Shown: in pieces, positions 60,209 through 64,000 of the stretch
Numbering within the stretch: the stretch's first letter is position 1
Layout of the letters: the number at the start of each line of letters is the position of its first letter
Assembly (NCBI GenBank): GCA_015229045.1
Contig: JADGCJ010000001.1
Span: 1-64,000, forward strand
From: Magnetococcales bacterium
GTDB taxonomy: Bacteria; Pseudomonadota; Magnetococcia; Magnetococcales; DC0425bin3
Direction: 5' to 3'
Length of the DNA stretch: 64,000 nucleotides
Made by a program: the position numbers and the translations under genes
Notes under the pieces: model-generated
What the model saw: only the letters and a program-made list of their open reading frames with translations
Databases searched by the model: none
Told to the model about the DNA's origin: nothing

Positions 60209-60590
60209 TCACGCCTGCGTCCTTTTCAAACTGGCTCGTTCTGATCTTAAGGCATTGACCGGCATGGTGAATCCAGAACTCTTCACTGATGCCATTTTTG
60301 GTTTTCATACCCAGCAGGCAGTTGAAAAGGGCCTGAAGTCCTGGCTCGTAACCCTGGATGTTCTGTTTCCGACTACCCATGATATCAGCCGTTTACTTCT
60401 CCTGTTGGCTGACAATGGCGTGGATGTAGCGAATTTATGGGAGTGGGTAATTTTTACCCCGTTTGCTGTTGAACATCGCTACACTTGGCCAGAATCTGAA
60501 GACGAGCCATTGGATCGAGCTTTGATTATTGCCCAGGTGACTGACTTGTTGGAATACATTCAATCCAGGATGCTTCATGGTGATTGGTAA
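60195..60590 (+). CDS. HEPN-domain protein partner of the MNT
   Basis: A 131-residue all-helical protein. The HEPN core has ACVLFKLARSDLKALTGM, then FHTQQAVEKGLKSWLV, then TTHDISRLLLLLAD. Toxic HEPN proteins carry an Rx4-6H motif near the end; here the region reads EHRYTWPESE and no such motif is seen. It may therefore be a substrate-binding or attenuated member. It overlaps the MNT gene by 14 bp. Confidence 0.85.
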   Translation: MNSIDHACVLFKLARSDLKALTGMVNPELFTDAIFGFHTQQAVEKGLKSWLVTLDVLFPTTHDISRLLLLLADNGVDVANLWEWVIFTPFAVEHRYTWPESEDEPLDRALIIAQVTDLLEYIQSRMLHGDW

Positions 60591-60648
60591 TGTTCCCCGA
60601 AAGGGGTACATTCTCTCCATCCGCCCGCCTTTGCCTGGAGAGTGATCA

Positions 60649-60906
60649 ATGCCCAAATCAGCCACATTACGCGCCCGCCTGGATCCGGCCCTCAAACAGG
60701 AAGCCGAAGCCGTCCTTGATCTGCTCGGTCTGAATGCCACGACGGCCATCACCATGTTTTACAAGCAAATCGTCCAGCAACAAGGGCTACCCCTCTCTTT
60801 GCGGGTTCCCAATAAGAAGACTAGGGAGGCGCTTGACGATGCGGTGGAGGGGAAGGGGCTGATCAGGTTTGACGATCTTGAGCAACTCAAAGAAACCTAC
60901 AGATAA
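60649..60906 (+). CDS. RelB/DinJ-family antitoxin
   Basis: An 85-residue antitoxin. The ribbon-helix-helix N-terminus reads SATLRARLDPALKQEAEAVL, followed by LGLNATTAITMFYKQIVQQQ, characteristic of RelB/DinJ. The C-terminal helix would wrap the toxin. GGAGAG precedes the ATG at 60649. Its TAA is directly followed by the ATG of a truncated YafQ-like toxin, so the partner is lost and the antitoxin is orphaned. Confidence 0.9.
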   Translation: MPKSATLRARLDPALKQEAEAVLDLLGLNATTAITMFYKQIVQQQGLPLSLRVPNKKTREALDDAVEGKGLIRFDDLEQLKETYR

Positions 60907-61050
60907 ATGCTTGATATCATCATTACCCGGCGATTTGATCGAGACTTGAAAAACATCAAGAAAAGAGGTGCCGATTTAGGTGAGCTTTGGCATGTTGTTT
61001 CAATTCTGGTTCATCGCAACCCTCTCCCTCCGCGTCATAGGGCGCACCGT
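60907..61050 (+). pseudogene. Truncated YafQ/RelE-type toxin
   Basis: The first 45-48 codons match the start of YafQ-type toxins: MLDIIITRRFDRDLKNIKKR, then LWHVVSILVHRNPLPPRHRAH. Homology stops where the WKGYRE segment and catalytic residues should follow, and the sequence runs into the 3' end of hrpA. The frame stays open far downstream only because it is antisense to hrpA. Without the C-terminal half the product cannot be an active ribonuclease. Confidence 0.8.
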
Positions 61051-61068
61051 GAAACAATCCCCCCCCCC

Positions 61069-64000
61069 TCACGCCATCTCCCCCAACATTTTCAGAAGCC
61101 GTTTTTCCGACACCGGCGCAACAGTCTTCAATTCCTGGGCAAAGAACGAGACGCGCAGCTCCTCAAGCATCCAGCGAAACTGTTCCCACTGCGGGTGTTG
61201 GGCAAGCCGGAGCCAATCTTGTTGGCGTTCTTGTTGTTGGCGATCGAGGCAGGCTTTCCAGAGGGGGAGCAAGCGGGCGGCCTTGTCGCGATCCTTGCTT
61301 GGGGCGAGGGCGAAGCGTTTCAGACGCAGGGTGATGGCTTGCAAGTAACGCGGATATTCGGCAAGCCACTTGGGTGGCGTGTGGATCAGAAAACCGGGGT
61401 AGACGAGCTGGGCGAGTTGCTCCCGAATCTCCGGCACGAGGCTGGTTTGGGCGGCGTTGCCAGCCTTGGCCAGGGCGAGAAGGATGGCGTGGTGGTGAAT
61501 GAGAATGGCAGAGGTGAGGCGGTGCAACTCCATTACGGTTGGCAGAAATCGGGATTGCCCCTCGTCAAGCCGCCTGTCAAACGCACTCTTGGTGCGGATT
61601 GTTTCGTTTGCGCTAACGCGACTCTCCCCGGTATCCTGGGTACGCAGAAACACCCGCTCCGCAGCCGCCAAAATGATGTCGTCCACCAGAGACGCGACAG
61701 CCCCGGTCTCGGTATAGGACAAACGCAAAGCCGGGTCCGGTTTGCACTGCTTGCGCGCCTCGCGCACCTGCCTGGCCAGGTGCAGCAGAAACAACCGCCG
61801 CAACCCGGCCCGTGTCGTTTCAGCCGCCAGTGCCGGGGCGTCCAGGAGAAGCGTGGCCACGCTCTCCCCGTCGTCGCGCAGGGCGGGATAGGCATGCAGG
61901 GTGTGCCCGGCCGAGGGCAGGGTGATCACCTCGGGTAGATCACCAAACTCCCAACGCACCATCCCCTGGCGCTCCCAGGGGGTCGCTGGCCGCTCTTGGA
62001 AACTCTCCCGCGCTTCGCTGCCGAGGGTGGAACGTATCTGCTCCAGATCACGCCCCTGGGCCAGAATACGCTCGCCGTCGGGGGCGACAATCTTGAAATT
62101 CATGCGCAAATGCTCTGCCACTCCCTCCGGACGCCACTCTTCCAGGGGAATGCGCTGACCATAAAGGCGAAAAATGCGTTCCGCCAACGCCTGCACCAGA
62201 GAAGGTCGTTCGGGAAGCGGGGTTGCCAGACAACGCTCGATGGTAGCAGGCAAAGGCACCAGATGACGTCGATACCCCTTGGGAAGCGTTCGCAGCAAGG
62301 CCTGCACCTTGTCACGCAACAGCCCCGGCACCAGCCACTCGAACGGCGCCGCAGGCATCTGGTTGAGCAGGGGAAGAGGAATCCAGACGCTGATGCCGTC
62401 CCCCTCGGCACCCGGATTGAAATGATACTCCAGAGCCAGCTCCTGCCCCTGCACGACCAGATGCCCCGGATAGACATCCCCGGCAACGCCGTTGGCACCC
62501 TCCTGAAGGAGAATCTCCCGAGTCAGAAAAAGGTGCTGCGGATTCGCCTTCTCCTCCTGACGCTGCCAGAATTCAAAAGCCTGCGTGGTGTGGATATGCG
62601 CGGGGAGTCGCTTGTCATAAAAATCATGGATCTCCCGATCCTCGACAAGAAGATCGCGGCGACGGGCCTTGTGTTCCAGGGCACGAATCTCGGCCACCAA
62701 CAGTCGGTTGTGTTCCAGGAAGGGGGCGCGGCTCTTCAGAGAGCCTTCGACGAGGGCAGATTGAATAAAAATGGTCCGAGAGGTCTCCGGATCCAGAGGA
62801 CCATAATGGACAGGTCGCCGGGGCACGATCACCAATCCCTGGAACATCACCTTCTCCCAGGCCATGACCTGACCCAGATCGTTGTTCCAGTGCGGCTCCA
62901 GATGGCTGACCGAACATAAAGGACCGGCAACCATTTCCACCCATTGCGGATCGATCCAGGCACAGGTGCGCGCATAGAGACGGGTGGTTTCGACCAGCTC
63001 GGCTGCGACGATCCAGGCCGGTGGTTTTCGGAACAGGCCCGAGCCGGGGAAAACGTGAAAGAGCATCTGCCGGATGCCGGTGAACTCCCTCTTGACCACC
63101 TTGCAGCCAATGTTGCCCAGCAGTCCGGCCAGCAGGGATTTATGAATATCCTCATACAGAGCCGGAACCTGGTTGATGCGGGTGCCGCTCTCCTTGATGT
63201 GTCGCGACAGTTGCTGATAAATCTCTTGCCATTCGCGCACCCGGGAGGGGGAGAGGAAGGACTCCTTCAAAAAAAGACGCAGCTTGCGTTTCGATTTGGC
63301 CTGTTGTGTCGCCGTCTCGATAAACTCCCACAGTTTGAGAAGGGTCATGAAGTCGGATTGGGGATCACGCAACTGATTGTGCAATTGATCGGCTTTTTCT
63401 CGCTTGTCGTGCGGACGCTCGCGCGGATCCTGAACATGCAGGGCCGCCGTGATGATCAACACCTCTGCCAGGGCGCCGTACTCCCGGGCAGCCAGGAGCA
63501 TGCGGCCAAGACGCGGGTCGATGGGGAGCCGCGCCAGTTGGCGGCCGGTTTCGGTCAGGTGCTCTGCCGTGTCCAGTGCGCCCAGTTCGCGCAGCAGGCG
63601 CAGGCCATCCCGAATGGCCTTGGCCCCGGGACGGTCGACGAACGGAAAACGCTCGGCAGGGCCCAGATCGAGATCCTTCATGCGCAGGATGACCGCCGCC
63701 AGGGAGGAGCGCAAAATTTCCGGCTCCGTGAAACGTGGACGCTGCTGAAAATCCTCTTCCGAATAGAGCCGGATGCACACCCCGGCGGAGAGACGTCCAC
63801 AGCGCCCTTTGCGTTGGTCGGCGGCGGATTGGGATATCTTTTCCACCGGCAGGCGCTGAATACGGCTGCGCCCGCTGAAACGGCTGATGCGCGCCAGGCC
63901 GGTATCCACGACATGGCGGATGCCGGGCACGGTGATCGAGGTTTCAGCCACATTGGTCGCCAGGACGATGCGTCGCCGGTTGGAGGACTCGAAAATGCGA
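61069..64000 (-). CDS. hrpA: ATP-dependent RNA helicase HrpA (partial, 5' end outside window)
   Basis: The C-terminal 976 or so residues of a DEAH-box helicase. The visible part begins inside motif V, IVLATNVAETSITVPGIRHV, and includes motif VI, QRKGRCGR. The OB-fold/HA2 region follows, with LGRMLLAAREYGAL, then the long HrpA-specific C-terminus (SYTETGAVASLV and late PPKWLAEYPRYLQAI). Walker A and the DEAH box lie beyond position 64000. HrpA helps rescue stalled or collided ribosomes and processes some mRNAs in E. coli. Its stop lies about 20 bp beyond the toxin fragment on the other strand. Confidence 0.95.
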   Translation of the reverse strand, partial: RIFESSNRRRIVLATNVAETSITVPGIRHVVDTGLARISRFSGRSRIQRLPVEKISQSAADQRKGRCGRLSAGVCIRLYSEEDFQQRPRFTEPEILRSSLAAVILRMKDLDLGPAERFPFVDRPGAKAIRDGLRLLRELGALDTAEHLTETGRQLARLPIDPRLGRMLLAAREYGALAEVLIITAALHVQDPRERPHDKREKADQLHNQLRDPQSDFMTLLKLWEFIETATQQAKSKRKLRLFLKESFLSPSRVREWQEIYQQLSRHIKESGTRINQVPALYEDIHKSLLAGLLGNIGCKVVKREFTGIRQMLFHVFPGSGLFRKPPAWIVAAELVETTRLYARTCAWIDPQWVEMVAGPLCSVSHLEPHWNNDLGQVMAWEKVMFQGLVIVPRRPVHYGPLDPETSRTIFIQSALVEGSLKSRAPFLEHNRLLVAEIRALEHKARRRDLLVEDREIHDFYDKRLPAHIHTTQAFEFWQRQEEKANPQHLFLTREILLQEGANGVAGDVYPGHLVVQGQELALEYHFNPGAEGDGISVWIPLPLLNQMPAAPFEWLVPGLLRDKVQALLRTLPKGYRRHLVPLPATIERCLATPLPERPSLVQALAERIFRLYGQRIPLEEWRPEGVAEHLRMNFKIVAPDGERILAQGRDLEQIRSTLGSEARESFQERPATPWERQGMVRWEFGDLPEVITLPSAGHTLHAYPALRDDGESVATLLLDAPALAAETTRAGLRRLFLLHLARQVREARKQCKPDPALRLSYTETGAVASLVDDIILAAAERVFLRTQDTGESRVSANETIRTKSAFDRRLDEGQSRFLPTVMELHRLTSAILIHHHAILLALAKAGNAAQTSLVPEIREQLAQLVYPGFLIHTPPKWLAEYPRYLQAITLRLKRFALAPSKDRDKAARLLPLWKACLDRQQQERQQDWLRLAQHPQWEQFRWMLEELRVSFFAQELKTVAPVSEKRLLKMLGEMA

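Noticed and set aside
60907..61938. A 343-codon gene continuing from the YafQ-like start
   Set aside because: Only the first 45-48 codons resemble a toxin. The rest is antisense to the hrpA C-terminus, so the frame is fortuitous.
1..64000. CRISPR array
   Set aside because: The tandem repeats seen (18, 30, 40 and 80 bp periods) lack unique spacers, and no cas gene is present.

Overview
The window reads as a GC-rich chromosome segment of a free-living, motile Pseudomonadota. Coding density is high, with flagellar-type chemotaxis genes (a CheV and an MCP), many multidomain two-component proteins, Gram-negative envelope-glycan genes and a lipoprotein. The gene mix (abundant REC, HD-GYP and PAS kinases, caspase-like proteins, haemerythrin, PPi-type phosphofructokinase) resembles aquatic Magnetococcales-like Alphaproteobacteria. 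No magnetosome gene or rRNA is present, so this placement is a low-confidence inference. I found no tRNA, rRNA, CRISPR array, prophage or intact transposase gene.

Layout. Positions 1-5 kb hold small metabolic or orphan genes (FAH-family hydrolase, DUF6489, acetyltransferase, GAF protein, radical SAM protein) separated by several repeat families, including a 125-bp element with perfect 19-bp terminal inverted repeats. Positions 5-17 kb are signalling genes (CheV, a CheY-like protein, a metallo-beta-lactamase/cNMP/haemerythrin fusion, a REC-PP2C phosphatase, a 1425-aa hybrid kinase) leading back to an arsR-arsC-acr3 arsenic operon. Positions 17-20 kb carry truA, a lone ParA, cysM and an unknown membrane protein. 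Positions 20-27 kb hold two adjacent secreted or periplasmic caspase-fold proteins, one with an EF-hand and one with a WD40-like propeller, preceded by a glycine-zipper lipoprotein. Positions 27-32 kb are an overlapping three-gene signalling operon (hybrid kinase, HD-GYP response regulator, REC-kinase).

Positions 32.5-35 kb are the most unusual part. An NpmA/KamB-like 16S rRNA A1408 methyltransferase gene converges on, and overlaps by 111 bp, an RsmI gene (C1402 2'-O-methyltransferase) whose product carries an N-terminal DUF371 domain otherwise typical of archaea. Both predicted enzymes act on helix 44 of the ribosomal decoding site. Positions 35-41 kb hold envelope-glycan genes (carbamoyltransferase, glycosyltransferase, FkbM methyltransferase, MsbA-like ABC transporter). 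After a phosphofructokinase comes a tightly overlapping operon of rhodanese, thioredoxin and a 1166-aa CHAT-STAND-TPR protein whose CHAT domain appears to have lost its catalytic His and Cys.

Positions 46-57 kb contain an MCP, a Sel1-repeat protein, yjbQ, creA, a TPR protein and a Gld-like ABC module (ATPase, permease, GldG-like, DUF4340). Positions 57-59 kb carry glnA with a candidate sigma-54 promoter and a strong terminator. Behind it lies a toxin-antitoxin island with PIN and MNT-HEPN pairs and a RelB antitoxin followed by a truncated YafQ-like toxin. The window ends inside hrpA.
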